64,000 nt of DNA from UBA6183 sp943372215 (lineage in GTDB: Bacteria; Bacteroidota; Bacteroidia; UKL13-3), in the NCBI GenBank assembly GCA_943372215.1, contig CALRXU020000007.1, positions 62,001 through 126,000 on the forward strand, given 5' to 3'. How positions within the stretch are numbered: position 1 is the stretch's first letter; every line of letters starts with the position of its first letter. The notes beneath the pieces were generated by a model that searched no databases, was not told the DNA's origin, and worked only from the letters and a program-made list of their open reading frames with translations. Shown here piece by piece: positions 44,954-52,945 of the stretch. Made by a program: the position numbers and the translations under genes.

Positions 44954-44968
44954 CGGACGTATCGTCCG
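44954..44968. repeat. Short GC-rich palindrome
   Basis: CGGACG-TAT-CGTCCG is a perfect 6-bp-arm palindrome and unusually GC-rich for this DNA. GTGACTT follows it, and a related TTCGTGACTTATCGC occurs about 30 bp on. It may be a REP-like element; a second terminator is possible. Confidence 0.35.
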
Positions 44969-45135
44969 TGACTTCTCTGTTTTAGCAGCCCCATCGTTCG
45001 TGACTTATCGCAAACCCGCTCTTTTTCAAAAAATGGCTGGAATTACTTCCAACCAAACCAGAGGCTGCCTTGGCCTTTTTCTTTTTGAATTAAATAGTAC
45101 TTTTGGAAAGGCAATATCAGCCAGATTAATATAAC

Positions 45136-45927
45136 ATGACTAAGCCCGCATTAAGAACGGTTACCATAACACGATACATCACCCCTTTAAGGGAAGGAGG
45201 CTCGTTGCCTGCTTTGGCTGAAGCTGATGACGATTTTAAATATGTATTAAAGTTTAATGGCTCAGGACATGGCACAAAAGTGTTGATTGCTGAACTCATT
45301 GGTGGTGAAATTGCAAGAGCAATTGGCTTACGTATTCCTGAATTGGTGTTTGCCAACTTACACGAAGCTTTTGGGCAAACAGAAGCAGACGAAGAAATTC
45401 AAGATTTGTTAAAAGCCAGTACCGGATTAAATCTGGCATTGCACTTTTTATCTGGTGCCATTAATTTTGACCCCGCAGTTAAAGTGGTTGAACCTATGCT
45501 GGCATCAAAAATTGTTTGGTTAGATGCGTTTATTACCAATGTTGACCGCACCTTTAAAAACACCAATATGCTTATCTGGAACAAGGAATTGTGGCTGATT
45601 GACCACGGGGCAAGTTTTTATTTTCACCATTCAGGAACTGATTGGGAACAAGCAGCTAAAACCCCTTTTGGCGTCATAAAAAGCCATGTATTGTTGCCTC
45701 AAGCATCCTTACTACAGCAGGCTGATGAAGATATAAAACAAGTGCTTACCTTGGAAAAGCTCACTGAAATTACTGCATTAATTCCCTCAGAATGGCTTGT
45801 TTGGACCGACTCGGACAAAACCCCTGAAGAACTGCGTAAGGTATATTTGAATTTCTTAACCAGCAGGTTATCCCATTCTCAAATTTTTATTAACGAAGCC
45901 CAACATGCCAGAGAAACACTTATATGA
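45136..45927 (+). CDS. HipA-like kinase (HipA_2 type)
   Basis: A 263-residue protein of the short HipA family. The kinase marks are HGTKVLIAELIGGEIARAIGL near the start, the catalytic loop NVDRTFKNTNML near residue 138 and LIDHGASFYFHH with the metal-binding Asp. HipA kinases phosphorylate other proteins, and classical ones are toxins inhibited by HipB. Here the partner is the DUF3037 gene, whose start overlaps the end of this gene by 23 bp; no HipB is present. The pair is therefore a possible toxin-antitoxin-like or regulatory unit. Confidence 0.85.
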   Translation: MTKPALRTVTITRYITPLREGGSLPALAEADDDFKYVLKFNGSGHGTKVLIAELIGGEIARAIGLRIPELVFANLHEAFGQTEADEEIQDLLKASTGLNLALHFLSGAINFDPAVKVVEPMLASKIVWLDAFITNVDRTFKNTNMLIWNKELWLIDHGASFYFHHSGTDWEQAAKTPFGVIKSHVLLPQASLLQQADEDIKQVLTLEKLTEITALIPSEWLVWTDSDKTPEELRKVYLNFLTSRLSHSQIFINEAQHARETLI

Positions 45928-46288
45928 GTATGCGGTTATTCGCGTGTTGCCCGTTTTAGAGCGGGAAGAGTTTGTGAATGTGGGCATCATCTTGTTCTGC
46001 AAAAAGGCAAACTATATTAGGGTGCATTATGCCATTAATGAAACAAAACTGCTTGCCTTTTCAGCCCAGTTAGATCTTACCCAACTAACACTTAATTTAG
46101 AGTCGTTGGCCAATATTGCTCATGGCCTTAGCAACGGAGGGCCAATTGCCACATTGGATGTGCCTTCCCGATTTAGGTGGTTAACTGCTGTTAGGAGTTC
46201 TGCCATACAACTTTCCAGGCCACACCCGGGCCTTTGCGATAACTTGGAAAAAACAGCACTGCGCCTTTTTGAAGAATTGGTGGTGTAA
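45905..46288 (+). CDS. DUF3037 protein, partner of the HipA-like kinase
   Basis: A 127-residue protein opening with LYEYAVIRVLPVLEREEFVNVGIILFC, the DUF3037 signature, and ending in DNLEKTALRLFEELV. The function is not known. Family members are repeatedly found next to HipA_2 kinases, as here with a 23-bp overlap, so they may form one functional unit. It is cytoplasmic with no DNA-binding motif. Confidence 0.87.
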   Translation: MPEKHLYEYAVIRVLPVLEREEFVNVGIILFCKKANYIRVHYAINETKLLAFSAQLDLTQLTLNLESLANIAHGLSNGGPIATLDVPSRFRWLTAVRSSAIQLSRPHPGLCDNLEKTALRLFEELVV

Positions 46289-46371
46289 ACTGAATATTTA
46301 ACTCCACATGAAATACATTCAACCTTCAACACCTATCACAATGAAAATATATTTCAAATTAGAGTACTGAA

Positions 46372-47372
46372 ATGAAACCTAGCAAAACCAAATACAACAA
46401 CCTCCTCAAAAACATTGGGCAAGCCATTGAAACGGCCAGGCATAATGCCGTTAAAGCAGTAAATACGGAATTGGTGAAAGCCAACTGGGAAATTGGCAGA
46501 CACATTGTAGAATTTGAACAGCACGGGAATGAACGGGCAGAGTATGGAAGCGATTTACTGGCGCGGCTTTCCAGAGATTTAAGACTGCGTTATGGCAAAG
46601 GATTTGGCAGACGGAATGTGTTAGACATGCGCAGGTTTTACTTGGTTTATCAAAAATGGCAGACAGTGTCTGCCAAATTAAGTTGGAGTCATTTTATCGT
46701 GTTATTGGGCATTTCAGACGACAACGCCCGCAAGTTTTACGAGAAACAAGCCATTCACGAAAACTGGTCGAAACGAGAGTTGGAAAGGCAAATAGATTCA
46801 TCTCTATTTGAACGTTTGGCATTAAGCAGGGACAAAAAAGGCATTTTGCAACTATCAGCAAAAGGGCATGTTACCAACCATCCTAAAGAGGTAATCAAAG
46901 ACCCTTATGTGCTGGACTTTTTAAAGATTCCGCAAAGCAACAAGGTTACAGAAAAACAGCTCGACAAAAGATTATTGATAACCTACAACTGTTTCTGTTG
47001 GAATTGGGCAAAGGCTTTACATTTGTTGCCAGACAATACAAGGTTTCACTGCGCAATAAACACTTCTACATTGACTTGGTATTTTATCACCGCATCCTAA
47101 AATGTTTTGTACTGATTGATTTGAAAACAAAACCTGTAAAACATAACGATATCGGGCAAATGAACCTTTACTTGAACTACTTTAAGACTGAAGAAAATGT
47201 GGAAGGAGATAATGAACCCATTGGTATTATTCTTTCTACAGATAAAGACGAAGTGCTGGTAGAGTATGCAACAGGGGGAATTTCCAACAAGATATTTGTT
47301 TCAAAATATCAATTGTATTTACCCGACAAAAAACTACTACAGAAACAAGTAAAAGCTGCTGTAAAGGAATAA
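46372..47372 (+). pseudogene. DUF1016 / PDDEXK nuclease-domain protein, frameshifted
   Basis: Two overlapping frames make one YhcG-type protein. The first (from 46372) gives the DUF1016 N-terminal domain (KANWEIGRHIVEFEQHG, YGKGFGRRNVLDMRRFY, FYEKQAIHENWSKRELERQIDSSLFERL). The second frame resumes with DNLQLFLLELGKGFTFVARQYKV and the PDDEXK-type core (FYIDLVFYHRILKCFVLIDLKT, GQMNLYLNYF) and ends at 47372. The break is in a run of four A at 46966-46969; one more A would restore D-K-K-I-I-D-N-L. Catalytic residues of the nuclease (D, then D-x-K in LIDLKT) are present. A real mutation or a sequencing error are both possible. Confidence 0.85.
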
Positions 47373-47385
47373 GCCAACTTAAATC

Positions 47386-49185
47386 TTACACCCCTCTCCC
47401 CAATTCGTTTTGATATTGTTCAATCAATTGGGTAGGTTTAACCAGCACATCACTTAATGCAACAATATAACTGTCATCCTTGGCAATGGATAACGCATAA
47501 CCGAGCGGTTCAACTTCATCCGGCACACGTTGCCAGGTTGCATTGGGATTAACCGACAATATGCCTTCTACCAAAAGTGCTACCAATGCTTCTGCTGTTT
47601 TGCCCCTTAAAAACTTTACCTGATGAATGAGGATGTGGTCAAACATTTGGGCAGATAATTTCCCCAACTCACGCACATCCTCTTCCTTGCGGTCGCCTGT
47701 GCCAACAATAATCCCAATTTTATAGGGCGATTGAATGGTTTGCATAAAATCCCTGATTCCGGCAAAGCCATCCGGATTGTGCGCAAAGTCAACCAACACA
47801 TGGCAATTTTTTACTTTAAAAATATTCATCCTACCAGGCGTTTGCTCGGCTGATGGGATAAAACTTTTTAAGCCCGTTGCAATCACTTCTGCCTTTACCC
47901 CAAACAGGCTTGCAGCCAAAACAGCACCTAATGTATTTTGCACCATAAAACCCAACTTGCCTGCAAAAGTAATCGGCACATTGGTTAATGGAGCTACTTC
48001 AATAATATTTCCATTGATGTTTAATACCACGGCTTCATGCTGAATATAAGCCACGGGACTTCCTTGCTGAATGGCATCAAGCAACAGAGCATTTGAGGCA
48101 TCCATGCTAAACCAGGCTACTTTGCACAATGCTCTTTTTCCGATTTCAACAGTATATCTATTATCTGCATTCAATACGGCATATCCGTCAGTTTTAATGG
48201 CCTGAACAACCACTTCTTTCACCCTCGCCAAATCCTCTAGTGTTTCAATATCCGAAATACCCAAGTGATCATCTTGCACATTGGTAATTACCCCAATATC
48301 ACATTGGTCAAAACCTAATCCTGCCCTAACAATACCGCCTCTTGCAGTTTCCAGTACGGCAACTTCCACTTCCTTGCTTCTTAGCACCGTTTCTGCGCTC
48401 ATTGGTCCGGTGGTATCTCCCTCATCTATCATGATGTTATTGATGTAAATACCATCACTTGTAGTAAATCCCACAACATAACCACTCTCTTTAATTAAGT
48501 GTGCAATAAGCCTAGTGGTGGTGGTTTTACCGTTGCTGCCTGTAATGCCAATAATAGGTATTCGCCCATCATGCCCAATAGGGAATAGCTCATTGATGTT
48601 ATGGGTAGCTATGGTTTCTACCAATTCAATTCCATTTTTCCCATAACCCAATTGATCAGGTTTACCCTCATCAGCTCTTATCACTGGAATGTTCCTCATT
48701 TTGGCTGCTGCAATCAATTGTTGTAGTTGTGGTATTGGCCTTTCCTGCTCCATCAATTGTTTAATCGCAACCAACTCCTTTGCAACATCAATTGCTGTAT
48801 TTTTTAATGCCGCTTGTATGATAGACACAGCAGATTTTGCTGCTTGTTTTCCTGTTTCCTCATAGGCATATTCAAACACCAAATTATATACCCCAGTATA
48901 TTTGGTTGGTTTAAATGCCGTAAAACGAACATCGCTACCAACCTTGCCCTGCAAAGCCAATGCTAACTGAGCAATGGTTTGCACGAGGGTTTCAACGGTA
49001 TGATTTCCCAACACCTGATGGCTACAAGGTAAATCTGCTTGCCAATGCAAATACAGGTTTGCCAGCGTTTCATTTGATGATGGTATTGCAGTACCCGTAA
49101 AGTCCAATTTTATTTGAATTAACTTGGGGTAAGAATGGCTCCAATAATTTGGACCACGAAGTGCTTGGATGGATACTATTTTCAC
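47386..49185 (-). CDS. Cyanophycin-synthetase-like protein lacking the ATP-grasp domain
   Basis: A 599-residue protein. The start (KIVSIQALRGPNYWSHSYPKL) is the typical N-terminal domain of cyanophycin synthetase, and the linker (IPVIRADEGKPDQLGYGKNGIE) matches the segment that normally leads into the ATP-grasp domain. That domain (about 250 residues) is absent, and the chain goes directly to the Mur-ligase-like domain (about 205-599) with P-loop GITGSNGKTTTT (K220), the DTTGPMSAETVL loop, ARGGIVRAGLG and DFAHNPDGF. In the full enzyme the ATP-grasp domain adds aspartate and the Mur-like domain adds arginine. What this reduced version joins is unknown. No second cyanophycin gene is nearby. Confidence 0.85.
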   Translation of the reverse strand: MKIVSIQALRGPNYWSHSYPKLIQIKLDFTGTAIPSSNETLANLYLHWQADLPCSHQVLGNHTVETLVQTIAQLALALQGKVGSDVRFTAFKPTKYTGVYNLVFEYAYEETGKQAAKSAVSIIQAALKNTAIDVAKELVAIKQLMEQERPIPQLQQLIAAAKMRNIPVIRADEGKPDQLGYGKNGIELVETIATHNINELFPIGHDGRIPIIGITGSNGKTTTTRLIAHLIKESGYVVGFTTSDGIYINNIMIDEGDTTGPMSAETVLRSKEVEVAVLETARGGIVRAGLGFDQCDIGVITNVQDDHLGISDIETLEDLARVKEVVVQAIKTDGYAVLNADNRYTVEIGKRALCKVAWFSMDASNALLLDAIQQGSPVAYIQHEAVVLNINGNIIEVAPLTNVPITFAGKLGFMVQNTLGAVLAASLFGVKAEVIATGLKSFIPSAEQTPGRMNIFKVKNCHVLVDFAHNPDGFAGIRDFMQTIQSPYKIGIIVGTGDRKEEDVRELGKLSAQMFDHILIHQVKFLRGKTAEALVALLVEGILSVNPNATWQRVPDEVEPLGYALSIAKDDSYIVALSDVLVKPTQLIEQYQNELGRGV

Positions 49186-49280
49186 CTTTGCAAAGTAGGT
49201 AAAAAGATGAAACGCCCAACTGTCAGCTTAAGCGATTTAACAATAAGTTTAAGTTAATTTGAGGAGGAAGCAATGCTAAA

Positions 49281-50033
49281 CTATTTCTTATGTGTTTTTG
49301 CTCTTAACTTAACCAAAGGATAGTTGAGTCCGTTTACTTCATTCTTCACCACTTGGTATTTTCTAATACTCTCAAACAAACTGGTTAAGTTTTTAAAGCC
49401 AAAAGTTCTGGGGTCAAAACTGGGGTCAATCTTTCGGAGGTTTAATCCAACTGTTGAGATGCGGGTTTCCTCTTCTTCGTTGGTTGATATGTCAAAAGCT
49501 TTATCAATGATGCTTAAATCTGATGCAATTGCGGGAACCACCTTTTCAGTCTTGGTCTGCTTTGCCGGGCGCACAAAAATAGGAGATTGCACATCGCCAA
49601 TAATGTTTTCTGTAAACGTAAAAATCTCGCACGATTGTACAAAAGCATTGGGTGTTTTCTTCTCGCCAATACCCATTACAAAAAGCCCTTCCTCCCGTAT
49701 TCTTTTAGCCAATCCTGTATAGTCACTATCACTGGAAACAATACAAAATCCATCAATATTTTTTCCATGTAAAATGTCCATGGCATCAATAATTAATGAA
49801 CTATCAGTTGAGTTTTTACCTGTAGTGTACGAGAATTTTTGAACCGGGCTGAAGGAGTATTGATTTATAATATCTTTCCATCCATTCATTTGAGGGGTGG
49901 TCCAATCGCCATATATTCTTCTGATGGTTGCCTTTCCATACTTAGACACTTCTTCCAGAATGGCCTTGATTAGTTTAGGCTGGGCATTGTCTCCATCAAT
50001 CAGTACCGCAATGTTAAATTTAGTGTTATCCAT
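49281..50033 (-). CDS. NYN-domain (PIN-like) RNase with C-terminal LOTUS-type domain
   Basis: A 250-residue protein. The N-terminal NYN domain of the LabA/DUF88 type has acidic residues LIDGDNA (D13, D15), TDSSLIIDAMDILH and CIVSSDSDY, which bind Mg in the PIN-like nuclease fold. The C-terminal part (about 175-250, NLRKIDPSFDPRTFGFKNLTSLFESI) matches OST-HTH/LOTUS, an RNA-binding module. It is therefore probably an RNA-cleaving or RNA-binding enzyme. It lies between the CphA-like protein and the exporter genes, each with their own spacing. Confidence 0.88.
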   Translation of the reverse strand: MDNTKFNIAVLIDGDNAQPKLIKAILEEVSKYGKATIRRIYGDWTTPQMNGWKDIINQYSFSPVQKFSYTTGKNSTDSSLIIDAMDILHGKNIDGFCIVSSDSDYTGLAKRIREEGLFVMGIGEKKTPNAFVQSCEIFTFTENIIGDVQSPIFVRPAKQTKTEKVVPAIASDLSIIDKAFDISTNEEEETRISTVGLNLRKIDPSFDPRTFGFKNLTSLFESIRKYQVVKNEVNGLNYPLVKLRAKTHKK

Positions 50034-50116
50034 AACTCATTCGTTAGTTGTGTTGTAGTGATACAAGTATAGTCATTTATACAGCGTTAAAGCATATTTC
50101 TATTGATGAAACTACC

Positions 50117-51019
50117 TTACAGTTGATTCTTGTTTACCGAAGTTTTTTGCCAGCTTACCAAAAACACCCCGCAAAATATGATGAGGATAAACACCAATTT
50201 CTCTAACGTTAGTAAATCCTTTCCTGATGCAATGGCGATAAGTGTAGCTAAAACAGGCTGTAAGTAGATATAGCTACCCACAAGCGATGAACTGGCCTTA
50301 CGTAGGGCATACGCATTTAACACGTAGGTAAGAAAGGTAGAACCAACCGTAATAAATGCTACGCCCATCCAAACCTGCGGGGTAAACGATGAAAATTGAA
50401 TCTCCATAAACTCTCCAGCCCCAAAAGGCAACACCACAAACCAACCAAAAACAAAGCTCCACATGGTAACCGTTAACGGGTGGTACTTTTGCATGAGTGA
50501 TTTGGCATACACCAAATAAAATGCATAAATAATGGCGTTGCCTGTAACCATTACATCACCCCAAACCGTTTGGTTGCTAAAATTAAAATCACGGCCACCC
50601 ATAAGTAATATCGCACCAAAAGCAGCAATACTGATACCTACTATTTTTTGTGCCGTAATACGCTCTTTTAAATAAAGTGCAGCAAATACTACCACAAAAA
50701 TCGGTGTGTTCATCATCAGTACAGCCCCGTTAATGGGTGTAGTAATGGATAAGCCTTTAAAAAACAACAGCATATTAAAAGCCACCCCAAACAAGGCACT
50801 GATGCACAATGTCCTGATGTCTTTCCAATCAGTAATTCGCTTTTTAATAAAAATGCTGTGAAAAACAAAAATGAGTACTGCAGCCACGGAAACCCGCATT
50901 AAAATAAATGCAAATGGTTTAATATATAAGGGCATTACTTGTTTGGCTATGGTAAAGGTTGCGCCATAAATAAGCGAAACAACAAACAAAGCCAAATGTA
51001 CTTTAAGTGATGATTTCAT
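50117..51019 (-). CDS. DMT-superfamily (EamA) transporter
   Basis: A 300-residue inner-membrane protein with ten hydrophobic segments in two EamA repeats (first RVSVAAVLIFVFHSIF to IAAFGAILLMGG, second AIIYAFYLVYAKSL to LIIFCGVFLV). Family members export metabolites such as amino acids; no substrate can be read from the sequence. It follows the MATE gene by 10 bp on the same strand, so both are probably co-transcribed. Confidence 0.9.
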   Translation of the reverse strand: MKSSLKVHLALFVVSLIYGATFTIAKQVMPLYIKPFAFILMRVSVAAVLIFVFHSIFIKKRITDWKDIRTLCISALFGVAFNMLLFFKGLSITTPINGAVLMMNTPIFVVVFAALYLKERITAQKIVGISIAAFGAILLMGGRDFNFSNQTVWGDVMVTGNAIIYAFYLVYAKSLMQKYHPLTVTMWSFVFGWFVVLPFGAGEFMEIQFSSFTPQVWMGVAFITVGSTFLTYVLNAYALRKASSSLVGSYIYLQPVLATLIAIASGKDLLTLEKLVFILIIFCGVFLVSWQKTSVNKNQL

Positions 51020-51029
51020 AACACACTTT

Positions 51030-52403
51030 TTAAGTCAACAAATGGTCGTTCTGCTCTTGAACCACATTAAATGCCCTAGATTCTTTTACAAACCTTATGC
51101 TTAACATAATCGCTGAAAAGGTTAACCCGAGACTTAACCCAAACCAAATGCCATACAATCCCATATCAACGTATTTTGCCAATACCCAACCAATTGGGAT
51201 GCCAATTACCCAATAAGCCACAATGGTAATGGCTGTTGGCATTTTAGTATCAGCCAAACCACGCAACACCCCTAAACTTACACATTGTATACCATCACTT
51301 AATTGAAACAATGCCGCAATAAGCAGCAAATTGGCTGCCATCCCACCTACATATAAATCATCAATATACAAGCCTACAAAAAAGTGATTAAATACTGCAA
51401 ACAATAACGCAGTTCCACCCATAAAAACAACACTAAGAATGAGTGCTGCCCTGCCTGATTTCATTAAATCTTCTTTGTTCTTTCTACCCCATGCATCACC
51501 AACGGCTATGCTGCCGCCTGCTGATATGCCAGTTGCTACCATATAAGTTACAGAGGCTAAATTAATGGCAATTTGATGGGCAGCCAGTTGCTCTTTACTA
51601 AACCAACCTATCATAATGGCAGCAGTAGCAAAAGCCCCTACTTCAAAAAAATACTGCATGCCAGATGGCACTCCAACCACAAACACTTCTTTAAACAATT
51701 TTAACCCAAATGATTGGTTTTTCACCTGCAACCATTGCTTGTACATGGGATGCCATAGTACATAACCAATCATAGAAGCAGCCATGACCAAACGTGTAAT
51801 GGAGGTGGCATACCCAGCCCCGTCAAGCAATAACCTTGGAAATCCAAACTTTCCATAGATAAGTACATAATTCCAAAACACATTAAACAACAATCCAGCA
51901 ATGGTAATAATTGCGGAAGGCTTAGTAATAGACAACCCATCACTGAATTGTTTAGCTGCCATAAATAGCAGCATAAAAACTGTACCTGCATTTAAAATAT
52001 GTAAGTATGATTTGGTAAGTTTCGTTACATCATCACTTTGTCCGAACCACTCTAGGTTAACCGTAAGCACAAATAGAACAACTCCGATAAACGCACTTAA
52101 TGCCAGTGATGCCCAAATTCCTTGACGAAAAAACAACGCAACCTCGTTAATTTGACCGGCCCCCTTTGCTTTTGCTACCAGAGGTGATATAGCCGTTAAC
52201 GTGCCTATGCCTAAAATGGTAATTAAAAAGTAAACAGAGTTGGCCAATCCTGCCGCGGCCAAATTGGTGGCATCTATCCGTCCAATCATTACAATATCGG
52301 CCACTCCCATTAATACAATGCCTATTTGCCCAATAATAATGGGATAGCTAAGTTGAAGTATTTTAGTGAAATAACTTTTATATGTTTGATAAATATGAAG
52401 CAC
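51030..52403 (-). CDS. MATE-family multidrug/Na+-driven efflux transporter
   Basis: A 457-residue protein with 12 membrane segments in two MatE halves (SYPIIIGQIGIVLMGVADIVMIGRI near the start, EVFVVGVPSGMQYFFEVGAFATAAIMIGW in the middle). It is of the NorM type, which exports cationic drugs in exchange for Na+ or H+. It is the first gene of the two-gene exporter unit, divergent from the small ORF and dab operon. Confidence 0.92.
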   Translation of the reverse strand: MLHIYQTYKSYFTKILQLSYPIIIGQIGIVLMGVADIVMIGRIDATNLAAAGLANSVYFLITILGIGTLTAISPLVAKAKGAGQINEVALFFRQGIWASLALSAFIGVVLFVLTVNLEWFGQSDDVTKLTKSYLHILNAGTVFMLLFMAAKQFSDGLSITKPSAIITIAGLLFNVFWNYVLIYGKFGFPRLLLDGAGYATSITRLVMAASMIGYVLWHPMYKQWLQVKNQSFGLKLFKEVFVVGVPSGMQYFFEVGAFATAAIMIGWFSKEQLAAHQIAINLASVTYMVATGISAGGSIAVGDAWGRKNKEDLMKSGRAALILSVVFMGGTALLFAVFNHFFVGLYIDDLYVGGMAANLLLIAALFQLSDGIQCVSLGVLRGLADTKMPTAITIVAYWVIGIPIGWVLAKYVDMGLYGIWFGLSLGLTFSAIMLSIRFVKESRAFNVVQEQNDHLLT

Positions 52404-52506
52404 GCTTTTAAAATTAAGAGGCGCGAATATAACTGCAATTGCTGAATTACATAAGCAAAGACAAGGGATATACTATAATTTGATTTTTTCCGTTACATTT
52501 GTTGCA

Positions 52507-52833
52507 TTGAAATTTGTTAAATCCATATTATTCATCACCGCCATCCTTATTCTAGGGATTGCAGTTTATGGTCAATTCATACCCCATTCAACCAATTCTA
52601 ACAACCCTGTTGTAAAAACAACGCAACCATCCTGCAACCTGTTGGCTGAAGATGCGGAATTGGCAGAAGATGGAGAGGGTTTGGAATTTAACGAGTTGTT
52701 TTATCATGGAATTGTTAGGTACCTGTTTATCCAAACACTAGCCACCAAATTTTCATCACAATATTGTAGGATAAGCACTATCGCATTTATTGCTTGCCCG
52801 CTTTATCTTCGTATTCAAAAACTTTCTATTTAG
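52507..52833 (+). CDS. Small exported protein of unknown function upstream of dabA
   Basis: About 108 residues if the TTG at 52507 starts translation (MKFVKSILFITAILILGIAVYGQ, a good signal peptide); a TTG at 52480 gives a longer form. The mature part is short, with a CNLL segment, an acidic stretch (AEDAELAEDGEG) and a C-terminal amphipathic part. No ATG is available in frame. Whether it is a true gene is uncertain, but it is plausible as a leader of the inorganic carbon operon, 112 bp before dabA. Confidence 0.4.
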   Translation: MKFVKSILFITAILILGIAVYGQFIPHSTNSNNPVVKTTQPSCNLLAEDAELAEDGEGLEFNELFYHGIVRYLFIQTLATKFSSQYCRISTIAFIACPLYLRIQKLSI

Positions 52834-52854
52834 CACTGTCTTATTAGTTGTTGC

Positions 52855-52878
52855 GCAAATAGCCTTTGGCCTATTTGC
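52855..52878 (+). promoter_or_regulatory. Hairpin upstream of dabA
   Basis: GCAAATAG at 52855-52862 is the exact reverse complement of CTATTTGC at 52871-52878, and the stem can extend inward with a one-base bulge. It sits 22 bp after the stop of the small ORF and 67 bp before the dabA ATG. No T run follows, so it may be a regulatory hairpin, not a terminator. Confidence 0.45.
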
Positions 52879-52945
52879 TTCTCTTGCTTATTTCTACGCT
52901 CTGTAGTTGAGCAAATAAATTTCAATTTTAACTTCAAAAAAAGAC

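Noticed and set aside
44853..45134. 93-codon frame between the WG-repeat and HipA-like genes
   Set aside because: It runs through a terminator hairpin and a GC-rich palindrome and has no protein-like pattern.
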